Below are positions 21,120 to 33,072 of a DNA stretch of 64,000 nt, piece after piece. The notes under the pieces are model-generated. The model saw only the letters and a program-made list of their open reading frames with translations. It was not told where the DNA came from and made no database searches. Position numbers and translations under genes: made by a program. Source of the stretch: Moniliophthora roreri. Taxonomy: Eukaryota > Basidiomycota > Agaricomycetes > Agaricales > Marasmiaceae. The DNA lies in assembly GCA_001466705.2 (NCBI GenBank), contig LATX02000195.1:124001-188000 (forward strand). Direction: 5' to 3'. Within the stretch, counting starts at the first letter, position 1. Each line of letters begins with the position of its first letter.

Positions 21120-24100
21120 TCTGATGGGTTGAAATAGTGTTATAATTTGTCGGTTTTGTTAGTTGTGGGAAAGGGAAAAGTGGATATGTACAAATGGAGT
21201 GGCTTCAAGTTTGTTTTGCGCCCCAGCGCGATTCAAATACCATGAAGGATTACTTGATTCTATATCCAAGCACCGAGAGTCGAAGTGGCAATTCCGCACC
21301 GATCCTGGTCTGCCTGTGAAAATTGAAAGTTTGAATAGGTAAGCTATCGCACTTACTGCACGGTACTGACAGGAATCGAAATCTATGCTAGTATTTATAG
21401 GCGCTGTGATGCTCCTATAATGAAGTTGTCGTGGTACACGTTCAAAGTTAACCGTGGGTAATCCGCGGTCACCACGTCGATTCGCGTGAGAAGATTTTCA
21501 ACTTCTTGTCGGCTCCCACACATTCGACCCCAGCGCTACCATATGTTCTGCTCGAGCAATGCATATTCTCTTTTTAATCTATAAATTCCAAGTCGATCTC
21601 CCGAGCGGCCGAGCTATTGCCTGCAGCCTCCCTGGCTCGGAAATTTGACATCTCATGAGTTCAATGTTGCATTGGCGTTAGACTCGAGACCAGCCGTTGC
21701 ACTGGTAAGTTGGGGCTTCTAAAATCTCACGATCTTGTAGGTCGGCTGTTCGATCATATCCGCTCTGCTTGTCATCGCAGCCTGTCATGAGACCTCACAG
21801 ACCTCTATAGCTCGAGGAAGGCTGGCTAAAGGACCGTAAGACACTGCTTATGAACTTATCCAGTGGCACTATGCTGAAAACTCACTAGGGGGAAGGCCTG
21901 GTTAGAATGCGTTGCAAAGGAACTCTTACCAGTGAGGAAACGTCTGACGGTATCCGTTAGTATACTCAAGTTCCATCGGATACCAACGGATCTCATCAGT
22001 AAGTCGCCGCCTGACCGATGGTATCATCCAATGGTATCTGATGTTTCTGTGCGGGGTAGGTTAAACCAGTCTGAGCAGGTCCATTACCGGCTTTTCGTCA
22101 GATACCATCGGACAGATGTAAGGATATCTAATGTATTCCGACGACATACTTCTAAGTACATGAGGTTGTAGTCTACGTCAAGTCCTTTTGTCGCTGTCAA
22201 ATAATCCTTTGCCCTATCCACCTCAATACCCTCTGCCCTGACCGTCTCAACACCCTCTGCCCTGGCTGCCCCAATACCTTTTGCTCCAGCTCTGCCCTCT
22301 CCATATTCGTAGTGCTGTACCTTTAAGAACAATTATCAGTGGTGATATTGGGGTCAAGAGACTTGCCTGAACCGAAGTCAGATTCCTATACAGTTTCTGC
22401 CAGTGCTTACCATGGCGTGGAGGCAACTGGATGTCGCGAGCCTGTTGATTATCGTGCCAGTGAAAAGTAAACAGCAATATGACCATGACAAGTCACCCAG
22501 ATACACTCAAAGACCTCCTCTTTCGATCCACTCTCTCACGTTCTCCTAACTGATTTGAGGTGACGTTTGAAGCAACCCTAGCCTAAAATGCATCAGTAAG
22601 CTGAAGCTGAAAATATGGGGAAAGGCGCACGGAGGGATACGATTGTGGGTGGGTAGGGCATAGGGCATAGTAGTGGGCGGTGGTCGGGAAGAAGGAAGAG
22701 TCCGGCGTAATGGGAAGGAAGTTCAAATACGAACAAAGTTTTGGGTCGGGCCTTCAAGTTCTTCGACGATCGCGGCCCACGATGACGACATAGTAGAAAC
22801 GAAGTTGGGCACTGGCACGTCGCCTGGCTGCGTTCGACCATCTTTTTCATTTCTCAACGGCAAAGAAACGACTCGCGACTGTCCCATCGGAAGAGCATCG
22901 GATAGGCATCAGAAATTTGGCGGTGAATTACAAAAACGTCAGAATGTGTCGGATTCATCACAGATCGCATCAGAGCATCATTGACGGCTTCCTTTTTACC
23001 ACTTCACTTTGACGCATTTCAACACCCGGCATGCCCATATAGTGTTTATACTTACCAGGAACTGGTGAGAGTCGCCCGAGGACGCCATGAGTCTAAACCT
23101 GTGAGTTGAGCTCACGAATGAAGTCGGGGAAGAATAGTTCCGAACTCATCTGATGACCAGCGCCAATTGACAAGCGCCCATCTCCAGGGTACAGCCCTTC
23201 GTCGATGTACCCATTGTTCTGGGATATATCATACTCATATGACCTAATAGACTGGCGCCTGAATAGTTTCGAAACTAGGTGCGGGCGGCAAAATATTGAA
23301 TGAACCCTAAATAATGCTTGCCGTTGTGTCTTCCCTCTGCATCTCCGTTAAATTAAATTCTATGTTGTTCATTGTTGAATTTGGTCGTAGAATGTGGCTA
23401 AGCAATGACAATATGCAAGAGCCCCAGAAAGGTATGGTTCCTCCGAATCAATTGCATACCGCCCACGACACAATCATCATGTGGCACTGAATGTCTATAT
23501 CACTAGCTATGGGATCCATCCGAATACGAGAGAGGGGCTTCTTCCACAAGAACATGACGCTGACATTGAACTATCTGGGTGAGGCATTAGGGGTGCTCGA
23601 TGTAATCTCAATCATAACTTGTATTAGTTGGAGGCATAATTCTAGATGGATGTAGTTATCCTTTATGTCAGGCCTACGGTAATGGATAAATGGTCGTTAT
23701 AACGTTGGCGGGAGTAACAAAAAGGTCTACCCCGATTTCAGCCATCATAGGATTTTCCAAAGTTGTTTTAGACTCACCGCAGCGGTCGATCGAAGCTTTC
23801 CGCGCTGATGGGTAAGACGGGGTCTCAGTTCAACGTACGGCAGTTCGTTTCAAGTCTAACTTCATCGTTGTTCAAATGCTAGAGTTCTCAGCCCTAACAG
23901 CTTCCCAGCATAACTGTGCCGAGTTCTACACCCTCGCGTAACTATATTAACCTTTGACGAGTCACCGTTCAGTTGAATGGCTTGCATTTGCGCCGCCAGT
24001 AATGCATCCCATGGCTCGGTGCGCGAGAGTCAAACCAAGTGAATATCACTAACTCGCGGCCTAACACTGTTCTCTGAAGCCAGGATCTTCGAGGTCAACC

Positions 24101-24338
24101 AGCAAGAACGAAGCTATCACGGTAATCCCCATTTGCTAGTATGCAAAATAAGTATGGATACCACTAAGTCGCGGCAGGTAACAGTGGCGCCTGTAAATCA
24201 GATGAGTAGCTCAGCGGACAGCAATCAGAAAACTTTGAATGTACTTCTGAGGCTGCAACCGCATGGTCCGCACAATAGTGGGTCTTAAAATAAAGCAGGG
24301 CAGTCCTAGAAACAAGCCAAAACACCATCGAGAGCAGG
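21120..24338. other. Intergenic region
   Basis: Over 3 kb without a supported gene. It holds a 24-bp tandem repeat (22211-22282) and, near 21970-22115, several copies of a GATACCATCGGA-like word in both orientations. From about 24190 it resembles the promoters of the other secreted-protein copies, with shared AACCAAAACACCA-like words. Confidence 0.5.
22211..22282. repeat. 24-bp tandem repeat, three units
   Basis: Three consecutive units begin at 22211, 22235 and 22259, each starting GCCCT and ending in a CAATACC or CAACACC plus pyrimidine block. The minus strand would encode an (R)AEG(I/V)E-type octapeptide repeat in a short frame, but nothing else supports a gene. Confidence 0.7.
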
Positions 24339-24344
24339 TATAAA
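24339..24344 (+). promoter_or_regulatory. TATA box of the third secreted-protein gene
   Basis: TATAAA, 43 nt before the ATG at 24382, the same spacing as in the two inverted copies. Confidence 0.7.
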
Positions 24345-24381
24345 GGAACGAAACCTTGAAGCCAGAGAAATCAGCATCACA

Positions 24382-24834
24382 ATGCGATTCAAGTTCTCGA
24401 CTCTCACCTCGACCATTGTCGCTGCTCTCTGCATTGCCAACGTGGTGAACGCGTCGGTACGTTGAAGAGTCCGCTATGACTATCTTGCGGTCTTGCTGAC
24501 GTCCATCTCATTCGCTAGGCTCTGCCAGACGTCGAAGCGGTAAGCAGAATGCGTCAATTCGAGGGAGAGAGAACCTGACTGACCCATGGCTTAGGTTTCT
24601 CGCAAGGAGCTCCTCGACTGGATCGCCACGACGGATGCAGAACTTAACTTCGTTGGCGAGCCACTCGACAAACGAGCTGCCTTGAACACTATGGTTGTCT
24701 ACTGTAACACGAGGACGCAGAACGTTTGTGGAGGCATTTGGTCTTGCAATCAATATTCGACCTGTGGGACGAGGTTGGATGGTGGATTTTGCTGGACCCC
24801 AAACACCAGGTCCATCAACGTTCCTTTCACTTGA
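24382..24834 (+). CDS. Small secreted cysteine-rich preproprotein, third copy with internal deletion
   Basis: Exons 24382-24456, 24519-24539 and 24595-24834 give 111 aa, with normal splice sites throughout. Signal peptide, mini-exon, propeptide and the Asp-Lys-Arg site are retained. Compared with the 145-aa copies it lacks about 34 residues in the mature part: after NVCGG it goes directly to IWSCNQYSTCG. The missing part is bounded in the full copies by two TGTGGAGGA direct repeats, which suggests deletion by recombination between them. Five cysteines remain, an odd number, so the disulfide scaffold must differ. It is more diverged overall than the inverted pair. It could be a neofunctional peptide or an early pseudogene. 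Confidence 0.75.
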
Positions 24835-24939
24835 AGTGGTAACAGTATGGACCTCCCTACGCTCAGTTTGCCCCCCAGCCTGATCGCATCGCGTTACTTT
24901 CAGATCGTTTGAACGGCTTGAATATTCCCATCTTCCGGG

Positions 24940-24971
<32 letters not shown>

Positions 24972-27308
24972 CTGTGCTATGTTTTATTGGTTCTTTAGCG
25001 GCTACCAGAGTAAAAGGGATGAAAATACATACGTGCAATGAATTTGTTCCAAGAAAAAACATTGGTCTTTTCATTCATCACTAACCAGATAAATTGGATC
25101 GAACGTACCGGCCTAGACTATCGAACTCCATTGTCTGACTTGGATTCGAGTAAGCTTTTCACCTTAACACCTGGCATTTGCGTTGCTTTTGGGAGACGGT
25201 GTGTCGTGGCACATGACAGAGAAGAAAGTTTCGGCTAAGTCGGGCGCAGTCGCGGTCAACTGAACGTCGCGTGAGAAAATTCTCGGGACAGTTGTCAACT
25301 CCCGGACACTCTTGGCTGCCCTTGGCACTTGCTCTTGTCAACTCCCACAACCTCGTCAGTGCTACCATACGTCCACTCAGGCCAATGTATGTCTCTTTCA
25401 TCTGTAATCTGAAAAATTTCAAGTCGAAAATTGGTTCTCAGACGTGGAGCACCTAGTTTCCCGATCTTATGATCGCCTGCGGCTGGCAGTTTTGGCAATC
25501 GCTCGAGATCAGCTAGTGCTGTGACGGGTAATATCACGAAGGAGGACAAGAGGATGCTGAAAGGCTAGAATATTCCTTAGTGAGTAGCATGTCATTCTAT
25601 AAACTAGTTACTGAATGATCGACGAAGTCCAGGGCTTTCTCATCAATGTTCGCTCGAGGCGCGACGATTCCAGAATTCAAGAAGGCATGGATAGTATTAG
25701 GGAAGAACTATTGTTGAGGGTACCAGGATTGGCTCACGTACGCCGTTCCGATCTTCTAGGTATCCTCTAATTCCTCACATTGGTTTTTTCCCATCAGTAG
25801 AGCGAGAATGTCTTTGCAAGTCTGGAAGAAGACAAGCTAAACCACGCACCCTTTGTATACCTGCAACCTCTGGTCCTACATCTTCACCACCACCATGCGT
25901 CGAAGCAACTTGATAGAATGTGACCCCACCGTCTTGACGTAAATTTCTCGAACTCCAGCGTGCCCATGTGGAATTTATACTTCCCGGCTGCATGTACGTT
26001 TTCTGTTATTCAACATTCGAGTCCGCGTTCATTAGAAGCCGACATTTATCAAATGGCATACCTCGTACCCGATCGAAATGGGCTTATCGAAAACAGTGGG
26101 TATCAGCTAGAGATATCTTCTCAGAAGAAGGGCTTTGCTTCATACGTCTAGGGTCCCAACATGGGTTCACCCTTGATGCGACCACGAATCCTTGTATTGT
26201 CCTCTTTCCACCTGTTACTCGAGTGCTTTGGTCGGACGAGCCTATAAGCTGCTTTCTCCGCCATGGTCCCTCGGCCGTGGTTACCTACGAAATAGGGCAT
26301 CAATACAGCATGGCTACCGCCACAAAAGACGGCTCTCACACTAACGGAGTTTATTAGCCAAGAAGTAAGTCGACCTTCTGTTGTTATCGATGCAAGCGCT
26401 GGTCTTACGCCTGTTTCTTAGTTGACAAATGGAATCGATACCGAAAAGGGATCTGTCGGTTTATCAGTCATAAGCGGACAAACCCATCCATGCCTCACCA
26501 AAAAAAGTCTCTTCATCTCTCCGTACCGAATGCAACTTCCATGAATACTTCGACCACCGCCTCGATCTCCAGCCCCACTGTTGGCCTCGGTGGCCTCGGT
26601 ACACGATGCACCACAATGCAGCGCCTCATCTTTATCCGATGGTTTTGTTGAAAACGAATCTTTCCGCGTGAAAAGCTTGGCGCTGTCTAGATCTGGTGAT
26701 GTGGGGTCTTGGGAACTGATGTTGTCCAGCTCAGTCAACATTGGGATCTTCGAAGTCTTGAATTGGCTTCGGCACTTCTGGATCAGCGAGGTACGTTTTC
26801 ATGTGCTGTTTCATTGTATCATGACCATTCTCCCTGACAGTGTTCTCCCGTCACCTCCGCGATCATCCATCATCATACCAACTTGAACAATATGCAGCGA
26901 GCGTCCTCCGAGAAGATCGAGCCAGTCCCCGCACTACCTCCTAGCGCCGCAACGATTAAGGGATTTATGGTACGTACATCTTGGCATCTTCGGGTATTAT
27001 TATTTACTCTCCCACTCTCAGGACGTCTTCTCATACAGCTGTCGATGCCAATTATCAAAATCGGAATCAGCAGACTAAGTAAGCGCAGACTGTTTCCCTC
27101 CTTGTGACGCAACTCTAACTCTTACAGTTTTCTCTACGGGCAGCAGGATCACTTGAATGCGGTCGCAGGCCCGACCACTTCCGCTTCAATACCTGTACCC
27201 CACTTGCAGCCTTTTGAATTCTGGACTTTCCCTTCTCAATCTTGCCAACCACAACCACCTCCGAAGCGACAGCGCCTGCAAACATACGCCCCCAAAACCA
27301 AGCGCCAC
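24835..27308. other. Intergenic region with unassigned coding-like patches
   Basis: It contains the T30 tract (24942-24971). Open patches near 25775-25993 (minus; includes TFYQVASTHGGGEDVGPE) and 25968-26357 (plus) are protein-like but could not be connected into a gene or matched to a family. Several splice-like signals precede 27309 and may belong to 5' exons of the next gene. Confidence 0.4.
24942..24971. repeat. Homopolymer tract, 30 T
   Basis: Uninterrupted T30 about 110 nt after the third secreted-protein gene. It may be the relic of a poly(A) tail of an inserted retroposon on the minus strand, but no flanking duplication was identified. Confidence 0.8.
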
Positions 27309-28295
27309 ATGAGCGATCCCTACCATTATTCCGCAGGCAGTAATAACGAAGGCCAATTCTACGACAACCCAGCCGAATACGGTCGCCAGGTTGCGAGACC
27401 ATCGATTGTTAATCCTGGATACACTGCTCATGCGTATGCAACCGGCTATCCTCCACATACCACACCTCCCCATGGCACGATGTATACTCATGCACCGGCC
27501 CCACAAACCTACCAAGATCAATACTTATACGCATCTCCCCAATTCCAACATGCTTACACGCAGCCTCGACCCGAACAACGAGTACCTCAGATCATTGGGT
27601 GGTCAGGACCGATCCAAGACGAAAAGTATTTTGACGTCGGCACCATCTCGGGCGCTCCCGTCGGCTCCACTAGCGCTGGAATCGCCTTCAAGGGAAGCGG
27701 AAGGAAGCGGAGACTTGAGGATCACCATTTTCCCGCTCAACCTTCACCATCACATCCACTTCCACAAGTACACGTACCACCTCCCAGTGCCGTCATCCCT
27801 CCCGCCGAACGACCTCCACCTCAACTTTGTCGATACCAGATCCCTGGACTCAGACCAGGCACCTATGTCGAATGCGGTACTATGCTCAACTTCGACAGTG
27901 AACTTCCCAAACATATCATGATGCACGTCAAAAGACATCCACATCCCGAAACACTGGCGTCCGCACAATCTGTATGGCGTGAGGCACATCCTGGTGTTCC
28001 TTTCCCCAAGCCAAGTCCTAATAATATCGAGACGTACACGGACGAAGATGGGAAGGTTTTGTGTCATTGGAAAGGGTGCGAAGGGGCTAAAAATGGGAGG
28101 ATTAAGCCCGAATCGATGAAGAGACATGTGAAAAGGCATTTAGGATGGGGGAGTGTCAAGTGTAAAGGGTGCAAAGTGACGTTTTCGAGGATCGATGCGT
28201 ATCATAGGCATATCAATACGCTGGGGTACGAAAGATGTAAAGAGGCGGACAAAGAACCTAGAGATGAGGAGGACAGCGATGGCGAGAGTGGATAG
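27309..28295 (+). CDS. C2H2-like zinc-finger protein
   Basis: An uninterrupted frame from ATG 27309 gives 328 aa. The frame is open further upstream but without ATG, so unseen 5' exons are possible. The N-terminal half is Pro/His/Tyr/Gln-rich and of low complexity, as in fungal activation or disordered regions. A basic patch (GRKRRLEDHH) follows. The C-terminal third has three spaced Cys/His groups: VECGTMLNF with HIMMHVKRH, CHWKGC with MKRHVKRH, and CKGCKVTF with YHRH. The tail is acidic. A nuclear DNA-binding role is likely. The layout recalls the protein at 5070-6202, suggesting a shared fungal family, but the sequences are not close copies. Confidence 0.7.
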   Translation: MSDPYHYSAGSNNEGQFYDNPAEYGRQVARPSIVNPGYTAHAYATGYPPHTTPPHGTMYTHAPAPQTYQDQYLYASPQFQHAYTQPRPEQRVPQIIGWSGPIQDEKYFDVGTISGAPVGSTSAGIAFKGSGRKRRLEDHHFPAQPSPSHPLPQVHVPPPSAVIPPAERPPPQLCRYQIPGLRPGTYVECGTMLNFDSELPKHIMMHVKRHPHPETLASAQSVWREAHPGVPFPKPSPNNIETYTDEDGKVLCHWKGCEGAKNGRIKPESMKRHVKRHLGWGSVKCKGCKVTFSRIDAYHRHINTLGYERCKEADKEPRDEEDSDGESG

Positions 28296-28729
28296 CACGA
28301 TATAACCTCAATGCAAACACATGCCCACTTACACCGTTCAACACTTCTACATTTGGGGTTCTCGGCACACGATGTATCCACTCATGTGTATTTGCTAGCC
28401 ATCCATTGTATTGCTGTATTTCATAATCAGATTTATTAGATTGAATATATATTCGACAAAATAGCGCCATGCACCGATATAGCGATTAGCATCTAGAACA
28501 GGGCACAAGAAATAGTTTTTGGATATGACGGGAATCGGGATCGGGTCGGGAATAAGGGCAAGGAAGGACTTGATCGATCTTGCTCTTCAAATGAATGAAT
28601 GGTGAAGGGGTGTCTCTTTGTCTATACATATCTATAATTTCGCAACAATTTCTCAGTAGTTAGTACAATTTTGTTTCTATCGAGGGAGACGGGAGCCCTC
28701 AAGCGGCATTACCTGGACAAAGAGGAAGT

Positions 28730-29641
28730 TTACTCAGTACGTGGGCGCTTCTTAGCTGAACCGAGAGAAGCATCATCACCAGTACTGCCGAAATATTCGA
28801 GGGATGACTTGGGGTCCGCCTTGATGGTCTTACCACCTTCAGACCAGTTGGCAGGACATACTTCACCGTGCTTGTCCTAGATTATGGTATAGTTGACCAA
28901 CGGATACCATATAGTAGGGAGGATATGCTTACGGTGAATTGGAAGGCCTTGACGAGACGAAGTGTTTCTTCAACGGAACGACCGACAGGAAGATCATTGA
29001 CAGTGATTTGTCTGAACGCGGGTCTGATGAGTACCACGCCAGTGATCTACGAGGAAGGTTATTACCTGAGGGTTCCCTTAGGGTCGATGATGAAGAGACC
29101 ACGAAGAGCGATACCCTGCTCTTCAAGAAGGACGCCATAGTCACGAGAGATAGACATGCTGCGGTCTGCAATCAAAGGGAGCTTGAGGTTAGGGCCGAGA
29201 CCTCCCTCCTTGCGAGGCTGGTTGGCCCAAGCAAAGTGGGAGTATTGAGAGTCGGTCGAGACACCTTAAGATACATGTTACATGTTAGAGGCGCGCTATG
29301 ACCTCGTAGGATAATGTTGAGCCTCACCGAGAACAACGGTGTCGAGCTTTTGGAACTCTGCCAGTGCATCATTGAAGGCGAGAATTTCGGTAGGGCAAAC
29401 AAAGGTGAAATCCCTGAACAACTTGTGAGTACATCTGCGACAGGCTAACCAGGTCCGTGCCTACATTGGATAGAAGAAAAGGACAACCCTATCATATGCC
29501 ACTCAGTATTCCATCCCATGAATTACTGCTAACTACGCACCATTTGCCCAAGTAATCCGACAAAGAAACATCCTGGAAGAGACCTTCTATGACAGCTGTG
29601 GCCTTGAAGCCCGGAGCAGGACGTTGAATGAGAGCGACCAT
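28730..29641 (-). CDS. Typical 2-Cys peroxiredoxin (thioredoxin peroxidase)
   Basis: Six exons on the minus strand (29641-29541, 29488-29465, 29413-29328, 29264-29066, 29011-28933, 28876-28730) join in frame to 211 aa, the usual family length. The peroxidatic cysteine lies in DFTFVCPTE (Cys48) and the resolving cysteine in GEVCPANW (Cys170). Other family marks are [23 protein letters not shown] and [13 protein letters not shown]. The enzyme reduces hydrogen peroxide and alkyl hydroperoxides with electrons from thioredoxin and acts as a chaperone when over-oxidised in relatives; it is usually cytosolic. The C-terminal extension ends in a Lys/Arg-rich stretch (SAKKRPRTE) in place of the YF motif seen in many eukaryotic members. 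The introns are short (52-63 nt). Confidence 0.93.
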
Positions 29642-30928
29642 GACTGAGTGAGTGGTAGAAACTAGTGGTGGTAGAGAACAGACGTGGCCTGATAACGGGA
29701 CGGCAATTTGTATTTTTTTTTATGTTCGCGTTCTTTGGCAGTGTTTGGGCGCTTCCAGGCCTTTCCGAATGGCAATATCACTCAGCTGGTCATGTGATCG
29801 CTTCTCCGAAGATCCGACGCGTAGCGGGCGTCCGAGATCGTAACTCTGCCTGCAACCACTTTGTTGTCAGCTCTTTTCTGTGAGTCTCAAATGAAATACT
29901 GAACAAGTGCTATCCATTGCCGATTTCTCATACCATAACGCAGAATCTGGTTCCATGGTCAATCCAAGGCTTTCACTGATCCTGAACTGATTCTTCGGGT
30001 CCCGACTCGTTCTTCATGGATGAGTAATGGTTGCCTTGGTGCCGTACCAAGAATGATGCATGACCTCTCAATCTGGATAATGACGCTGGCTTGAAAGTCA
30101 CGAACTTCGTTAGCAAGCAAGGTTGTGCGTCGAGTCATTGAATTAAAGCGTACTCTTCGGACTCGGGTCTAGTGCTAGTTTGGACGTACTCAGGCCTACG
30201 TGACCTCTCGGCTGAGTCAAGAGGTGTCAAAGACTGTCATAGGGCAATTTTCTCAGCTCCATCTAGCAGAGGTTGGGGAATCGTGTACCTGTCTAAGGAC
30301 CACGGCATATCTTTCATTGACGCGGGGAAAAAGCTATTTCTACGATATTCTTCTGTCATCCCCTGTACGACTTGCTCTATCTCTTGTCTATCTCTCTGCC
30401 TTATCTCTGCCATCGATGATTTTCCGACAACAGACTCCGACCAAGTCAAAATAGATTTGGCTTCTGCATGTTCTACTGCTCCGATGCCCATTGTATTGCG
30501 ACAAAGGTCTCTTCATGTCTTGGGAGAGGATGCTCAATGCTCAGACCATGATGCGCTGCTTGTCAGGTGGTCTCGTGCATAGCACGTTGCAAACACGCGT
30601 CCCCCTCTCAACCAGTCACGATCACTTGCTCATTTTCTTTGACCCCTTCACGACCGATTGTCCTGGTGGCCAGAGCATATTTTGATGTCCCAAAGACGCG
30701 CTTATCGACTTTGTTGAGGAAAACCTCACCTTCCCGAAATGGCAATTTCATCAATAATGAAGATGAGATCGTGGCCTAACCTGACTGAATCAACAATGAC
30801 CGCGTAGCAGTCATGTAACACTCGCTGTGGCCATGGCCAAAACTAAACCTTGGGCTCTATGGGTAGTATATAGCTATCCGGCCGTGGGGCTACGACTTCA
30901 CCTCACTCGATACCACATTCATACTGTC
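29642..30928. other. Intergenic region upstream of the peroxiredoxin and SET genes
   Basis: Divergent promoter region. Overlapping short frames on both strands at 30170-30600 have no recognisable features and I do not call them. Confidence 0.5.
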
Positions 30929-32177
30929 ATGCCTTCTGCTATTGCATCGTGCTCCCGACTCAACTCACGTACTTCTCACAGACGCAGGTCGTCTGCCGGG
31001 CTTGCCCTTCCTCTTCAACAAATCACGTCGAATGTTGTACCTGCACAGCATTCCCTGACACGCAAAACGCCACACAGAGTCACCTTCAACGCCATTCAAG
31101 ATGTTTGCGCCATCCCTGAAAAGTCTAGCGACCGACAGCTTAACTACATCAAATTCAAAGACGGCGTGTACTGCACGGACCTCCCAGCTCCGTCGGTGAG
31201 GACCGGTATACCCAAGCCGTCTACGTACTACCAGATTGCTCCTGTTGGTGGTCCTGCCCATACTCAGGGTCTCGGTATGCTCGCAACGAATGATATCGCT
31301 AGAGGTAGTGTTATACTGGTCGAAAGACCGGTCCTGGTGATCCTAGCATCTGCGCTGAATTACTTGACGTTGGAAATGCTTGATCCTAAGCTAGCAAAGG
31401 TCCTCCTGGGCCTCTCTTCCTCGGACGGTACACTCGAAGGAATAATCAGAACGAATAGCAAAGAGATTGAGGTTCCTGTACAGGGAAGTGAAATGAAGAG
31501 GTGCTTCGGATTGTTTCCGGACATGGCTAGAGTCAATCATAGGTACGAGAATCCTTTGTTGTCTTTGTAGTTGTATGCTGATCGTATTGATTAAAAGCTG
31601 TGGACCAAATGCACTCTGGCGATGGGACTCGTTGAATCTCATGCTTACCCTCGAAGCGGTTCGCCCTATCGCCGCTGGTAGCGAAATCACCATTCCTTAC
31701 ATAGATTGTCTCCAACCACGTTCCTCTCGTCGTCACCAGCTGAAAAGCATTTATGGCTTTGAATGTCACTGCGATTTTTGTGACATCCATTGGAGCTCAC
31801 TTCCCACAGGGGTTCATTCTTCCGACTCTACTCGCATGGAATTGGCCGAGTTTTGGGATAGGTTGCCACCATTCGAGGAGTGGTGTTCGGATACAACTGC
31901 TGAAGACGAAGAACTGATCAAAATGCACATTCGAGCATTGGAGCTCAGAGAACAAGAGGGTACACAGGGATTTTATTACAAGAAGCACATTGAGGCGATT
32001 GCGATGTGCTACGGGGCGCTAGCGGACGTCGAGGGGTTTAGAGTATGGACTGAAAGAGTGAGGAGGCTGAGGATTTCAGGTGGTGAGTTTGCAGCACCCG
32101 CGGTGTTGGAGAAATGGTTGGACGATCCAAGGGAGTTTCCAGTCTGGGGTATGAGGGCCGAGGTGGTGACGGCTTGA
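30929..32177 (+). CDS. SET-domain protein
   Basis: Two exons (30929-31542, 31598-32177) with a 55-nt intron give 397 aa. The SET signature is clear: QGLGMLATNDIARGSVILVE at the N-terminal edge, RVNHSCGPNA across the exon junction (residues about 201-210), then AGSEITIPYID and a post-SET cysteine cluster (FECHCDFC). The family transfers methyl groups from S-adenosylmethionine to lysines of histones or other proteins. The order of elements and the lack of a MYND finger resemble fungal SMYD-like SET proteins of unknown substrate. I chose the ATG at 30929 because residues from an upstream in-frame ATG (30833) look non-coding. A stretch between the N-terminal and main SET parts is the usual variable insert. 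Confidence 0.85.
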
Positions 32178-32451
32178 GCTGCACTGGTTGTAAGCTCTAT
32201 TTATGTTGCATCTATTTATTTGTTTAAGTATGTATCGGCAAATCACTATATAGCATAGTACAGCGGGATAGATTGTATCGTGAGTAGTAGTCCATCAAAG
32301 TATCATTGTTGGGAATTGAACATCGTTCAAGCCGCTTCCGTAGGAATTGTGGCATCACGCCACGTCAAAAAAGCACTACATCTGAAAAAATGACCAATGG
32401 ATATCCGCCCACGCCACCCGATATCACCCCCAGTAACTGGCTATGATACAC
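32178..32451. other. 3' flank of the SET gene up to the inserted element
   Basis: No gene. The last eight bases (32444-32451, TGATACAC) are the left target-site copy of the element. Confidence 0.6.
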
Positions 32452-33064
32452 TAGGGCTGCGAACCGTCACCGTACATAGTACGGTTGACGGGTACCGTAA
32501 GACGGGTCCCGTACCGTAACCGTATAGAGACTTGGGAGATCACCCATACGGTACGGGTACTGGACGGGGAGGCCCGTAAATAGCCGTCAAGTTGACGGCC
32601 GTATACGGGCGTAATACGGGTAACAAAAGATGGCTGGGTAGAACTGTATCAGCCCCCGAATATGAAATAAGAGGTTGAACGTTGAACAAAGAATCTGAGA
32701 CAGCGAAAATGAATCGAGATTGATGCCTGTTAGGCTTGAATTGCTTTGCTAAGCAAATCATGACGAGGCGTCTTTCGCGTTTGCNGATGTTGGTCAAGAA
32801 GCGACTACATCTCACTCTCGAGTACAGTGCGAAAAGAAGCTTCGCCAATAAGTTACATTCATAATCATGTACCTACAAAATTATTCTCAAGTTCTATCCT
32901 ATTCATTGACCCGTAACCCGTATTACGCCTGTATTACTGCCCGTACCGTAACCGTAAGTCATTTCATAGGTGAAGTTTTACGGGCCGTATATGTACGCCC
33001 GTCACCGTAAAAACCCGTCAAATTATACGGCCGTAACCGTAATACGGTACGGTTCGCAGCCCTA
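32452..33064. mobile_element. Non-autonomous hAT-like DNA transposon, 613 bp
   Basis: The ends are perfect 16-bp inverted repeats (TAGGGCTGCGAACCGT) and the element is flanked on both sides by the 8-bp direct repeat TGATACAC (32444-32451 and 33065-33072). An 8-bp duplication and TAGGG-type ends fit the hAT superfamily. Subterminal regions on both sides are dense in CCGTA/TACGG and ACGGG words in both orientations, as expected for transposase binding sites. No transposase frame is present; the longest open stretch (32540-32848, minus) crosses the N at 32785 and has no catalytic motif. Intact termini and target duplication suggest a fairly recent insertion. A source element must lie elsewhere in the genome. 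Confidence 0.88.
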
Positions 33065-33072
33065 TGATACAC

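Noticed and set aside
25775..26357. Protein-like patches on both strands
   Set aside because: They could not be joined into a gene on either strand and match no family I recognise; described only as part of the intergenic entry.
27153..27308. Upstream extension of the zinc-finger frame starting at TTG
   Set aside because: No ATG in this part; the first ATG in frame is at 27309. It could be part of a 5' exon but I cannot show it.
30172..30582. Plus-strand frame of 136 codons
   Set aside because: Equally long overlapping frames exist on both strands and none has coding features.
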